From Pseudomonadota bacterium (GTDB lineage: Bacteria; Pseudomonadota; Alphaproteobacteria; Acetobacterales; Acetobacteraceae): a stretch of 64,000 nt of DNA. The position numbers and the translations under genes are program-made. A model generated the notes under the pieces. That model was not told where the DNA came from. It saw only the letters and a list, made by a program, of their open reading frames with translations, and ran no database searches. The stretch is taken from the NCBI GenBank assembly GCA_019351895.1, contig JABBOH010000009.1:1-64000 (forward strand). Reading direction: 5' to 3'. This document shows positions 45,251 through 55,800 of the stretch, one piece after another (the first letter of the stretch is position 1; each line of letters opens with the position of its first letter).

Positions 45251-46498
45251 ATGTCTCCCGCCGCCCACCTCGCACTGATCAACTTCTTTACCGGCGATAT
45301 CCAGGGCGGCCTCGGGCCGTTCCTGGCGACCTGGCTTGCCGCCAATGGCCATTGGAGCCCGGCGCGCGTCGGCTCGGTGATGACGGTCGTCGGCCTTTTC
45401 GCCCTCATGCTGAACGGGCCGGCGGGGGCCCTCGTCGACCATACACGCTACCCGCGCCTCCTGCTTGGCCTGGCCTGCGGCGCCATTCTCGGCGGCACGC
45501 TGCTCATCGTCCCGGCGCCGACGATGGTCTGGGTGCTGGCCTCCCAGTTCCTTACCGGCGCAGGCGGCGCGCTGCTGCTGCCGGCGCTGACCCTGCTCAC
45601 GCTCGGCATCGTCGGCAAGCGGAGGTTCCCGCGCCAGCAGGGGCGGAACCAAGCCTTCAACCATGCCGGGATCGTCTTCGCGGCGGTCCTGATCGCGGCA
45701 TCGGGACCGGTGTTCGGCCTCAGCGCGCCCTTCTGGATCTTTGGCTCCATGGCCTTCGCGGCCATCATCGCGGTCGCGATCACCCCGCTCCGCGCCTTCA
45801 ACGGACGGCGCGCCCATGGCTGGGCGGAGAGCGAGCCTGACCATGTCGAACACCGCTCCAGCATGCGGCAGGTGGTAAGCAACCCTCGCCTGCTTCTGCT
45901 TGCCGGGGCGCTTGGGCTGTTCAATCTCGCCAATGGCTACATGCTGGCGCTCGTCGGGCAGCGTCTTGTGGCGACGGGGCACGACGCGACCGGCTGGATC
46001 GCGGTCTATGTCATCGTCGCCCAACTCACCATGATTCCGGTGGCGCTCTGGGCCGGATCGCTGGCCGATCAGGCCGGACGCCGCCGTCTCCTGCTCCTCG
46101 CCTGCGTTGTCCTGCCGGTGCGCGCGGTGTTCTCTGGCCTGGTCACGGATCCATCGGCGCTGATGCTGGCGGAGGTACTGGACGGCGTTTCCTCCGGGCT
46201 GATCGGCGTCGCCGTGCCTGTGGTGGTCGCGGACCTCACCTGGGGCAGCGGCCGCACCCAGACGGCGCTGGGCGCGCTGAATACCCTCCAGGGCATCGGT
46301 GGCGCTTTGTCCGGTCTTTTCGGCGGCATGCTCGTCAGCGTGTTCAACTGGAACGGTGCGTTCCTGGCCCTGGCCGTTCCCGCGGTTGCCGCCGCCGCGC
46401 TCGCCTTGTGGCTGCAGGAGACGCGGGATGTAGAGACGCCGTTCCCGCCCGGGTCGGCGCCTGCGGCCGGCCCGGCCGCCTCCGGCCCCCGCCGGTGA
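45251..46498 (+). CDS. MFS transporter
   Basis: About 415 residues with some 12 hydrophobic segments in two halves separated by a basic, hydrophilic loop (FNGRRAHGWAESEPDHVEHR). The cytoplasmic motif between helices 8 and 9 is seen as GSLADQAGRRRLL (GxxxDRxGRR-like). The start is uncertain: ATG 45251 gives MSPAAHLALINFFTGD just before helix 1, but its upstream AGGAAG is too distant; ATG 45137 or 45161 would add an Ala/Pro-rich leader. The likely role is drug or metabolite export by proton antiport; the substrate is unknown. It is convergent with the GntR gene. Confidence 0.82.
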   Translation: MSPAAHLALINFFTGDIQGGLGPFLATWLAANGHWSPARVGSVMTVVGLFALMLNGPAGALVDHTRYPRLLLGLACGAILGGTLLIVPAPTMVWVLASQFLTGAGGALLLPALTLLTLGIVGKRRFPRQQGRNQAFNHAGIVFAAVLIAASGPVFGLSAPFWIFGSMAFAAIIAVAITPLRAFNGRRAHGWAESEPDHVEHRSSMRQVVSNPRLLLLAGALGLFNLANGYMLALVGQRLVATGHDATGWIAVYVIVAQLTMIPVALWAGSLADQAGRRRLLLLACVVLPVRAVFSGLVTDPSALMLAEVLDGVSSGLIGVAVPVVVADLTWGSGRTQTALGALNTLQGIGGALSGLFGGMLVSVFNWNGAFLALAVPAVAAAALALWLQETRDVETPFPPGSAPAAGPAASGPRR

Positions 46499-46534
46499 GG
46501 CTTAACGCCGGTGACGCCTACACGCCGGTGACGC

Positions 46535-47347
46535 TCACGCGCCGCTCGCCGCGAGCGACATACGTGCATCTTCATGCGCCGCCGTCAGCAGCAGGCGCAT
46601 GCGTGCCTCAGCCTCGACAGGTGCGCGATCCGCGATCGCGCTCATCACATTCTCGTGCTGCGCGAGTGCGATCGCGGGCGCCGAATTATGCGCCCGCCAG
46701 TTGAGACGGAAGGAGGCGATCAGCGACGATCCGATCAGCGCGCCGAAGGTCGCGAGGAAATGGTTGCCCGCCGCGGTCAGGATCGCCTTGTGAAAGCGCA
46801 GGTCGGCGCCGACCGTCTTGTCGATATCCTCGGCCGTATCCTGGATCTGAGGACCGGGAGCCGCCCCTTGGCCTGCGGCCATCTCATCGAATGCGGCCCG
46901 CATCGCGGCGATCGCCTCAGGCTTCGCCCGTTGCGCGGCCATCGCGGCCGCCGCCGGTTCCACGATCAGCCGCGCCTCGAACAAGCCGTCGATGAAGGCT
47001 TGCGTCGGCTCCTGCTCCAGATGCCATGCGAGCACGGAGGCATCGAGCATATTCCAATCCGACATCGGGCGGACGATAGTTCCGACCTTGCGGCGGCCGA
47101 TGATCATCCCGCGCGCGGCGAGCAGCCGGAAGCCTTCCCGAAGTGCCGCGCGCGAGACGCCGATCTCCGCGCAAAGTTGGTGCTCCGTCGGCAGCAACGC
47201 GCCCGGGGGCGGATTGCCGCCGACGATGCGGAGGCCGATCGCATGCGCGACGTGTTCGCTGCGGTCGCGCGGCACGGCCCGCCGCTCGAGGGAGCGGGGG
47301 CGGCGCGCGGAGGAAGATCCCTTATTGTCAGACATAAGCTCGATCAT
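46535..47347 (-). CDS. FadR-subfamily GntR regulator of the pentose locus
   Basis: A 270-residue regulator. An N-terminal winged helix (PTEHQLCAEIGVSRAALREG, RRKVGTIVRP) is followed by an FCD ligand domain with the metal ligand pattern Asp/His in ADLRFHKAIL, His in LAQHENVMSAI and His in LTAAHEDARM. It is divergent from the importer and catabolic genes, so it probably represses them until a sugar acid or keto acid binds. ATG 47347 and ATG 47335 are both possible starts; neither has a strong ribosome site. Confidence 0.9.
   Translation of the reverse strand: MIELMSDNKGSSSARRPRSLERRAVPRDRSEHVAHAIGLRIVGGNPPPGALLPTEHQLCAEIGVSRAALREGFRLLAARGMIIGRRKVGTIVRPMSDWNMLDASVLAWHLEQEPTQAFIDGLFEARLIVEPAAAAMAAQRAKPEAIAAMRAAFDEMAAGQGAAPGPQIQDTAEDIDKTVGADLRFHKAILTAAGNHFLATFGALIGSSLIASFRLNWRAHNSAPAIALAQHENVMSAIADRAPVEAEARMRLLLTAAHEDARMSLAASGA
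47325..47335. promoter_or_regulatory. Candidate FadR/GntR-type operator
   Basis: TTGTCAGACAT contains the perfect odd palindrome TGTC-A-GACA and fits the FadR-subfamily pattern TnGTnnnACnA at all but the last fixed position. It lies over the start codon region of the regulator gene, suggesting autoregulation. Confidence 0.35.
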
Positions 47348-47391
47348 TAATGTGCCTGCGGCTGCATGTCACGAAGATCATTGCAAATTCA

Positions 47392-47405
47392 GGCCGAAAT
47401 CGGCC
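47392..47405. promoter_or_regulatory. Inverted repeat upstream of the pentose importer
   Basis: GGCCGA-AA-TCGGCC is a perfect 6-bp inverted repeat, 22 bases before the binding-protein ATG, in the divergent promoter region. It may be an operator or a 5-prime mRNA hairpin that affects translation. Confidence 0.3.
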
Positions 47406-47427
47406 GATCATGGGAAGGAAACGAAGG

Positions 47428-48489
47428 ATGACCCTCGGCTCAGCAGGCTCCCGGGCGGCGGCGTTCGCCACGGCCGCATTCGGCGCGACGGCGCTCGGCG
47501 CGACGCTTCTCGCCAGCCCGGCAATGGCCCAGAGCAACGGCGGCGCGCAGGTCGTCGGCCATGTATCCTCCGCGGTCTGCACCAACCCGTCGCCGAGCCA
47601 TGCCTCGCTGAAGGGCATGATCGTCGGTTTCTCGCAGTCGGAGAACGAGCAGAACCCGTTCCGCGCAGCCGAGACCAACTCGGTCAAGGCGGCGGCCAAG
47701 GACGAGGGCGTGAAGCGGTTGCTTTACACCAACGCGAATGACGACGAGGCGAAGCAGGTCGCGGATATCGAGAGCATGATCGCGCAGGGCGCGCAGGCCC
47801 TCATCGTGGCGCCGCTGAACTCGACCGGGCTGCAGCCCGCGCTCGCACAGGCAGCCGCGAAGCATATCCCGGTCGTCACCATCGACCGCGCGACCGCCGG
47901 CACGCCCTGCACGGACTTCATCACCTTCATCGGCTCGAACTTCTACGTCCAGGGGCAGCGTTCGGGTGAGGCGCTTGCCAAGGCGACGGGCGACAAGGCG
48001 AACATCGTCGAGATCCAGGGCGCCTACGGGAACTCGGTGGAGACCGAGCGTACCCAAGGCTTTGCCGACGCGATCAAGAAGTATCCGAATATGAAGTTGC
48101 TTGCGGCGCAGACCGGCAACTGGTCGGCGACCGACGCGCAGCGCGTGATGGAGCAACTGCTGCTCGCCCACCCCGACACCAACGCGCTCTACTCCCAGGC
48201 CGATGTCATGACGCTGGGCGCGATGCGCGCCATGCAGCAGAACGGCAAGACGCCGGGCAAGGATGTCGCGATCGTCAGCATCGACGGCACGAAGGATCTC
48301 GTCCAGGCGATCGCGGCGGGACGCGCCGATGCGGATATCGAAACGAATCCGCGTTTCGGGCCGCTGTCGTTCCAGGCCCTGAACGACTGGTTCGCCGGCA
48401 AGCCCGTGCCGCAGCAGCTCATCATGAAAGATTTCCTCTATGACAAGTCTAACGCGGCGTCGTCCCTGAAGAGCGGCCGGCCTTACTGA
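47428..48489 (+). CDS. Sugar ABC transporter binding protein (YtfQ-like)
   Basis: A 353-residue periplasmic protein with a signal peptide (core AAAFATAAFGATALGATLLA, cleavage near MAQSN). The mature start GMIVGFSQSENEQNPFRAAE closely follows the YtfQ galactofuranose-binding pattern. Further ribose-binding-fold marks are QGAQALIVAPLNSTG, VVTIDRATAGTPC and VAIVSIDGTKD. I chose ATG 47428 with AAGGA eight bases upstream; ATG 47410 lacks one. It heads the importer operon and is divergent from the GntR gene. The substrate is probably a pentose or furanose sugar such as arabinofuranose, judging by the enzymes downstream. Confidence 0.9.
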   Translation: MTLGSAGSRAAAFATAAFGATALGATLLASPAMAQSNGGAQVVGHVSSAVCTNPSPSHASLKGMIVGFSQSENEQNPFRAAETNSVKAAAKDEGVKRLLYTNANDDEAKQVADIESMIAQGAQALIVAPLNSTGLQPALAQAAAKHIPVVTIDRATAGTPCTDFITFIGSNFYVQGQRSGEALAKATGDKANIVEIQGAYGNSVETERTQGFADAIKKYPNMKLLAAQTGNWSATDAQRVMEQLLLAHPDTNALYSQADVMTLGAMRAMQQNGKTPGKDVAIVSIDGTKDLVQAIAAGRADADIETNPRFGPLSFQALNDWFAGKPVPQQLIMKDFLYDKSNAASSLKSGRPY

Positions 48490-48511
48490 CTGCTGCGAAG
48501 CGGGCTTGCAG

Positions 48512-50032
48512 ATGCTGTTGGAAACACGCGGATTGGGCAAAAGCTTCGGCGTCGTCGCGGCGCTGAGCGACGTGTCCTTCAGCCTGCGGGCCGGCGAAGT
48601 ACATGGGCTGATGGGCGAGAACGGGGCCGGAAAGTCCACGCTCATCAAGCTGCTCACCGGCTTCCACCCGCCGAGCGCGGGCGAGATCCTGCTCGACGGG
48701 ACGCCGGTTTCCTTCGACAGCCCGCGTGCCGCCCAGGCCGCGGGTGTCGCCGCCGTCTATCAGGAGATCAACCTGATCCCCGAGCGGAGCGTCGCCGCCA
48801 ATATCTTCCTCGCCCGCGAGCCGCGCCAGTTCGGCCTGCTCACCAACACGCGGAAGATGGAGGCGGATGCCGCGGCGATCCTCAGCCGCTACGGCCTCGC
48901 GATCGACCCGCGACAGCCCTTGCGGACGCTCGGGCTCGGGCTGCAGCAGATGGTCTCCATCGCGCGCGTCGTCTCGCTCGGGGCGCGCGTCGTCATCATG
49001 GACGAGCCGACCTCGGCGCTCGCGGGTGCCGAGGTCGACATCCTCTACGGCGTCGTCGAGCAGTTGCGGCGGGAAGGCCGCGGCATCGTCTATGTCAGCC
49101 ACAGGCTGTCGGAATGCTACCGGCTCTGCGACCGGCTGACCGTGCTGCGGGATGGTCGCATGGTCGAGAGCGCGACGACCGCCGATCTCCCCCGCGCCCG
49201 TCTGGTCGCGGCGATGCTGGGCCGCGAGAGCACTGCGGGCAGCGCGCCCGGCGCACGTCCTGCCGCCGCCGCCACCGACGCTGCTGCTGCCGCGCCGATT
49301 GCCCTCTCGGTCCGTGGCCTCTCCTGGCGGACGCGGGTGCGGGACGTGTCGATCGCTGTGCGTCGCGGCGAAATCCTGGGGCTCGCGGGCCTGCTCGGCG
49401 CCGGCCGCACGGAGACCTTCAAGGCGATCTACGGCGCCGAGACGCCTGACCGCGGCGATGTCGAGATTGAAGGCCGGCGCCTGTTCCATGCAAGGCCGGC
49501 CGCGAGCATCCGGCGCGGGCTCGCCTTCCTCAGCGAGGACCGGCGTTCGGAGGGGATTTTCCCCAAGCTCTCGGTGCGCGCCAACCTCACCGCCGCCGTG
49601 TTGCCGCGCATCTCGCGCTTCGGCGTCGTCTCGCGCCGCAGACAGACCGAGCTCGTGAACCGCTATATCCGCGAACTCGGCATCAAGACGGCGGGGCCGG
49701 AGGCGCTGATCTCCGAGCTTTCGGGAGGCAACCAGCAGAAGGTCCTGATCGCCCGCGCGCTGTGTACGGAGCCCCGGGTGGTGATGCTGGACGACCCGAC
49801 GCGCGGCATCGACGTGGGCGCCAAGGCCGAGGTCCATCGCACCATCCGCGATCTTGCGCGGAAGGGTCTCGGCGTCGTCGTGACATCATCGGAAGTCGAG
49901 GAAGTGCTGGAATTGTCCGATCGTCTTGTCGTCCTGAACGAGGGCGCGATCGCGGGTGAGCTGGAGACCGCCGGGCGTGAGCCGGAGGATGTGCTCGCTC
50001 TCCTCGCCGCCGCCGAGGCGCCGCGCGCGTGA
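48512..50032 (+). CDS. Sugar ABC transporter double ATPase (RbsA/YtfR-like)
   Basis: A 506-residue protein with two fused ABC domains. The first has GENGAGKST, YQEINLIPERSV, a degenerate signature LGLGLQQM and VIMDEPTSALAG. The second has GLLGAGRTE (degenerate Walker A), LSGGNQQKV and VMLDDPTRGIDVG. This asymmetric pairing is normal for CUT2 ATPases. ATG 48512 is preferred over the TTG at 48506. It lies 22 bases after the binding protein and 10 before the first permease. Confidence 0.92.
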   Translation: MLLETRGLGKSFGVVAALSDVSFSLRAGEVHGLMGENGAGKSTLIKLLTGFHPPSAGEILLDGTPVSFDSPRAAQAAGVAAVYQEINLIPERSVAANIFLAREPRQFGLLTNTRKMEADAAAILSRYGLAIDPRQPLRTLGLGLQQMVSIARVVSLGARVVIMDEPTSALAGAEVDILYGVVEQLRREGRGIVYVSHRLSECYRLCDRLTVLRDGRMVESATTADLPRARLVAAMLGRESTAGSAPGARPAAAATDAAAAAPIALSVRGLSWRTRVRDVSIAVRRGEILGLAGLLGAGRTETFKAIYGAETPDRGDVEIEGRRLFHARPAASIRRGLAFLSEDRRSEGIFPKLSVRANLTAAVLPRISRFGVVSRRRQTELVNRYIRELGIKTAGPEALISELSGGNQQKVLIARALCTEPRVVMLDDPTRGIDVGAKAEVHRTIRDLARKGLGVVVTSSEVEEVLELSDRLVVLNEGAIAGELETAGREPEDVLALLAAAEAPRA

Positions 50033-50042
50033 GACGCCATCC

Positions 50043-51026
50043 ATGAGCGAGCACGCCGCCGAGGCCGCCCCCTCCGCGCCGGGATCGACGCCGCGCGCAG
50101 GGCGGAGCGACGGCGCCTGGATCCGCGCGTCCAGCGTCTATATCGCCTTCGCGGCGCTGGTCATCCTCGACCTGATCGTGACGCCCGGGTTTCGCAATCC
50201 GGCCGTCATCCGTAGCCTGCTCTTCGATTCCGCCCCCGTCATCCTGATCGCGCTCGGCCAGAGCCTTGCCATCGGCACGCGCGGCATCGACCTCTCGGTG
50301 GGCTCCGTGATGGCGCTGAGTTCCTCCGTCATCGGCATCAGCCTGTCGCTGGGGCAGGGTGCATCGATCACCTTCGGGATCGGCGCGGGGCTTGCCTGCG
50401 GCATCCTGAACGGGCTGCTGATCGCGGTGCTGCGCATCGACCCGCTCATATCCAGCCTCTCGCTTCTGGTGGCGGCGCGCGGGCTCGCGCAGGCGCTGCT
50501 CGGCGGCGCGCGCATGGACCTGCCCTTCGCCGGCCCGATTCCCTGGCTCGGCGCGGCGACGATCTCCGTCATTCCCGTGACGGCGCTGATCGCGCTCGGC
50601 GCCGCGATCCTGTTCGCCTTCGTCGTGAAGCGCACCGCGCCCGGGCACTACGCCATCTATGCCGGCGCCAGCCGCACCGCGGCGTTTCTTGCCGGCCAGC
50701 CGGTGCGCGCCACGCTCGCCTTCGTCTATGGGCTGAGCGGGCTGCTCGCCGGCATCGCCGGCCTGTTCGCGACCGCGCGGCTGGGCGCCGCCGATCCCAA
50801 CTACATCGGCGTGCAGTTCGAACTCGACGCCATCGCCGCCGCCGTCATCGGCGGCACGCCGCTTTCGGGCGGCCGCATCTCGGTGGTCGGGACGATCTTC
50901 GGCGTATTGCTGCTGGAAGTGCTCGATGCGAGCTTCATCATGAACGATATCAGCTCGACCTATGCGCAGATCCTGAAGGCCGCCTTCATCGTCGGCGCCC
51001 TCTATCTGCAGCGGGCCGGCGGATGA
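50043..51026 (+). CDS. Sugar ABC transporter permease 1 (YtfT-like)
   Basis: A 327-residue CUT2 permease with eight to ten hydrophobic segments. Family marks are TRGIDLSVGSVMALSS, GILNGLLIAVLRIDPLI and IAAAVIGGTPLSGGRISVVG. ATG 50043 follows the ATPase stop; the frame is open upstream inside the ATPase gene. It overlaps the second permease by ATGA. As in the ytf system, two different permeases probably form a heterodimer. Confidence 0.92.
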   Translation: MSEHAAEAAPSAPGSTPRAGRSDGAWIRASSVYIAFAALVILDLIVTPGFRNPAVIRSLLFDSAPVILIALGQSLAIGTRGIDLSVGSVMALSSSVIGISLSLGQGASITFGIGAGLACGILNGLLIAVLRIDPLISSLSLLVAARGLAQALLGGARMDLPFAGPIPWLGAATISVIPVTALIALGAAILFAFVVKRTAPGHYAIYAGASRTAAFLAGQPVRATLAFVYGLSGLLAGIAGLFATARLGAADPNYIGVQFELDAIAAAVIGGTPLSGGRISVVGTIFGVLLLEVLDASFIMNDISSTYAQILKAAFIVGALYLQRAGG

Positions 51027-52009
51027 GCGCCGCTGCCGGACCTGCCCCCGTGAAGCGGCAGGCGATCGACCGCGCGCGCATCGTCGGGCTGATCCAGTCG
51101 CGGGGCGCGATCCTGGTTCTGATCCTGGCGGCGATCGTCGCGGGCTCGATCTTTCCGGACTTCCTTCACGCGGCGAATGTCGAGGACATCGTCACGGCGG
51201 GGACGTTCCTGGGACTGGTCGCGATTGGGCAGACCTTCGTCATCATCCTCGGCGGGTTCGACCTGTCGGTCGGCTCGATGGTCGGTCTCGGCACCGTCAT
51301 TGCCGCCTACGCGCAGCCCTTCGGCTGGGTTCCGGCGCTGCTGCTGCCGATCCTCGCCGGCATTCTGGTGGGCCTGATCGACGGGCTGCTGATCGCGCGC
51401 ACGCGCATGGCGCCCTTCATCGTGACGCTCGCGGCCCTGCTCGCGCTGAAGGGTGCGGCCATTGCGCTTGCCGGTGAGAGCATGGTGGTGGCGCGCCCGG
51501 GATTCTTCGGCCAGATCGCCAACGCGCATTGGCTGGGCGTGAGCAACCTCATCGTCATTCTCGTCGCGGCCTACGCCTTGGGAGCGCTGGTGCTGAACCG
51601 CACGCCGTTCGGCGCGGCCATCTTCGCGATCGGCGGCAACGAGGAAGCCGCCCGCATGCTCGGCATCCAGGTCGAGCGCGTGAAGGTGCTGACCTATTGC
51701 GTGAGCGGCGGCCTCGCGGGGCTTTCCGGCGCTTTGCTGGCGGCGCGGCTGAGCAGCGGGATTTCCTCGGCCGGCAACGGCTACGAGTTGCAGTCGATCG
51801 CGGCTGCCGTCATCGGCGGCGTGCTGCTGACGGGCGGGGTCGGCACGATGACGGGCGCGCTGGCGGGCGTTCTGCTGCTGGGGTTGATCAACAACGTGAT
51901 CAACCAGATCGGCTCGCTGAGTGCTGCCTACCAAGGGCTGGCGAGCGGCACATTCCTGTTGCTGGCGGTGATCATCCAGGCCGGGCTCAGCCGCACCAAG
52001 CGAAGCTGA
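51023..52009 (+). CDS. Sugar ABC transporter permease 2 (YjfF-like)
   Basis: A 328-residue partner permease with the same fold: LGGFDLSVGSMVGLGTV, GLIDGLLIARTRMAPFIVTL, AIGGNEEAARMLGI and IAAAVIGGVLLTGGVGTMTG. It starts by ATGA overlap with the first permease and ends the importer part of the operon. The next gene on this strand is over 1 kb away, beyond the opposite-strand dioxygenase-like gene. Confidence 0.92.
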   Translation: MSAAAGPAPVKRQAIDRARIVGLIQSRGAILVLILAAIVAGSIFPDFLHAANVEDIVTAGTFLGLVAIGQTFVIILGGFDLSVGSMVGLGTVIAAYAQPFGWVPALLLPILAGILVGLIDGLLIARTRMAPFIVTLAALLALKGAAIALAGESMVVARPGFFGQIANAHWLGVSNLIVILVAAYALGALVLNRTPFGAAIFAIGGNEEAARMLGIQVERVKVLTYCVSGGLAGLSGALLAARLSSGISSAGNGYELQSIAAAVIGGVLLTGGVGTMTGALAGVLLLGLINNVINQIGSLSAAYQGLASGTFLLLAVIIQAGLSRTKRS

Positions 52010-52033
52010 GCGAGCGGGCAACTGAGGCGGCAG

Positions 52034-52873
52034 CTAGTCCTCACTGCCCATCACCAGCCCTTCGATATCGTGCTTCTGGGTGATCGGCACGAGCGTCTCC
52101 ACGACGCGGCTGACCAGGTGATCGCGTACCGAGGGCGGCAACCCCTCATGGAACGCTCGCCTCACCATCATGTCGTGCAGCGCCGCATGGCCCGCGCCGG
52201 GTGCGTCGACGCCGAGGACCAGGACGGGCCGCGCGATCGGCGATGGATGGGCCGTGCCGCGATGCATGGTCAGCGCCGAGCGGCAGGAGATGTCGCCCAT
52301 CTCCGGATACTTCTTCACCGCCCGCTCCTCGAAGCGCGGCCACAGCGCGCGGTCGGGGAACATTTCGTGCTTCCAGCCGCGACCGTCATCCCATTGCGTG
52401 CCCGGCGCGATCTGGAACGGACCCATGTCCGGCGTCACGTCGACGCCCGTGAGGTTGAAGGCGAGCGAGGTGATGCGCCGGTCCCGGTAGGTCTCGGCCG
52501 GGGAGGGGAAGTCGCGGTGCCAGGGCTGGTTCATCGCCCCCTGAAACGGCGTGTCGAAGCCGATCTCGACGATCTGATAGTCGGGGCCCAGCACCCGCTC
52601 GCACATCCCCGTCACCCAAGGATGGGAGGCGAGTTCGGCGAAGCCGCTGATCGCCTCGGGGTGCAGCTCCACATACCAGCGGCGGGGGCCGCGCCCGACA
52701 GCGCCGCCGGGGCGCTGGATCGCCTCCCAGAAGGCCGTCATCATGTCTTCCCGCATCCGCTCGGCCCAGTCGCGGGCGAAAGCGCCCTTCCGGCCGACGA
52801 TGCCGTCCCGCGTCAGGGTGTCGACATCCTGAGCCAGCGGATCGGCGGGCGAGGGGGCGAGGTTCGCGGTCAT
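52034..52873 (-). CDS. Phytanoyl-CoA dioxygenase (PhyH) family protein
   Basis: A 279-residue Fe(II)/2-oxoglutarate-dependent oxygenase of the PhyH type. The iron ligands are visible as WHRDFP (HxD) and the distal His in MHRGTAHPSPIARPVLVLG, with a following Arg for 2-oxoglutarate. ATG 52873 has GAGGAG seven bases upstream. It interrupts the pentose locus on the opposite strand, convergent with the permeases and divergent from the dehydratase. Its co-substrate 2-oxoglutarate is the end product of the surrounding pathway. The real substrate is unknown. Confidence 0.85.
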   Translation of the reverse strand: MTANLAPSPADPLAQDVDTLTRDGIVGRKGAFARDWAERMREDMMTAFWEAIQRPGGAVGRGPRRWYVELHPEAISGFAELASHPWVTGMCERVLGPDYQIVEIGFDTPFQGAMNQPWHRDFPSPAETYRDRRITSLAFNLTGVDVTPDMGPFQIAPGTQWDDGRGWKHEMFPDRALWPRFEERAVKKYPEMGDISCRSALTMHRGTAHPSPIARPVLVLGVDAPGAGHAALHDMMVRRAFHEGLPPSVRDHLVSRVVETLVPITQKHDIEGLVMGSED

Positions 52874-53086
52874 GATGGTCTCCTCGATCGGGCTGACGGC
52901 TGGCCGTTGAGGCCGGCGCCGCTCCATCGCCCGAGTTTAGCACGCCGCGCGAACGCGCATCACACCCGCGTGGGCGCCAAAGCTCCACGGCTTGCACGAA
53001 TTTCGGCGGCTGGCCTAGGAACCCCCAAGGATTTATGATCTGACCATTGTGGCCCAATAGAAGCAAGAACAGGGAAAAGCCCGCTC

Positions 53087-54814
<1,728 letters not shown>

Positions 54815-54844
54815 TGAGCAAGAGCAGCAGGGGAGTGAGACGCG

Positions 54845-55771
54845 ATGGCTGAGACGAAGCGACGTTACACGGGCATCTTTCCGGTCGTGCCGACCACCTT
54901 CGCCGAGGATGGCGCGCTCGATCTGCCGAGCCAGCTTCGCGCCGTCGATTTCATGATCGACGCGGGCTCGGACGGGCTCTGCATCCTCGCCAACTTCTCC
55001 GAGCAGTTCGTCCTCTCGGACGAGGAGCGCGAGACGCTGACGAGCACCATCCTCGAGCATGTCGCCGGGCGGGTGCCGGTCATCGTGACCACCACGCACT
55101 ACAGTTCGCGCATCTGCGCCGAGCGCAGCCGCCGGGCGCAGGACCAGGGTGCGGCGATGGTGATGATCATGCCGCCCTATCACGGCGCCACCTTCCGCGT
55201 GCCCGAACTCGGTATCCACGGCTTCTATCGGCAGGTTTCGGACGCGATCGATATCCCGATCATGATCCAGGACGCGCCCGCCGCCGGCACGCCGCTTTCG
55301 GCGCCCTTCCTGGCGAAGATGGCGCGGGAGATCGAGCGCGTCGCCTATTTCAAGATCGAGACCGCAGGCGCGGCGCAGAAGCTGCGCGACCTGCTCCGCC
55401 TCGGCGGGGATGCGATCGTCGGCCCCTGGGACGGCGAGGAAGCCATCACGCTGCTCGCCGACCTCGATGCCGGGGCCAACGGCTCCATGACGGGCGGTGG
55501 CTACCCGGATGGGATCAAGCCGATCGTGCACGACTATCTGGCGGGCAACCGCGAGGCGGCGATCGAGCGCTACAACCGCTGGCTGCCGCTCATCAACTAC
55601 GAGAACCGGCAATGCGGGCTGCTCGCCTGCAAGGCGCTGATGAAGGAGGGTGGCGTGATCGCCTGCGAAGCACCACGTCATCCCATTATGCCGCTCTCGC
55701 CCGAGACGCGCGCCGGCCTCATGGATGTCGCGCGCCGGCTGGACCCCTTGGTCCTGCGCTGGGGCAAGTGA
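54845..55771 (+). CDS. DapA family 2-keto-3-deoxy-L-arabonate dehydratase
   Basis: A 308-residue Schiff-base TIM barrel of the DHDPS/NAL family. The catalytic Lys is in YFKIETAG. It starts [20 protein letters not shown], followed by [17 protein letters not shown], the arrangement of L-KDA dehydratase from the Azospirillum-type pathway. It should convert 2-keto-3-deoxy-arabonate to 2-oxoglutarate semialdehyde. It lies 30 bases after the dehydratase and 29 before the dehydrogenase. A KDA aldolase is an alternative, but the next gene favours the dehydratase route. Confidence 0.88.
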   Translation: MAETKRRYTGIFPVVPTTFAEDGALDLPSQLRAVDFMIDAGSDGLCILANFSEQFVLSDEERETLTSTILEHVAGRVPVIVTTTHYSSRICAERSRRAQDQGAAMVMIMPPYHGATFRVPELGIHGFYRQVSDAIDIPIMIQDAPAAGTPLSAPFLAKMAREIERVAYFKIETAGAAQKLRDLLRLGGDAIVGPWDGEEAITLLADLDAGANGSMTGGGYPDGIKPIVHDYLAGNREAAIERYNRWLPLINYENRQCGLLACKALMKEGGVIACEAPRHPIMPLSPETRAGLMDVARRLDPLVLRWGK

Positions 55772-55800
55772 CGGCTCCACTCAATCACGGAGACACGATC

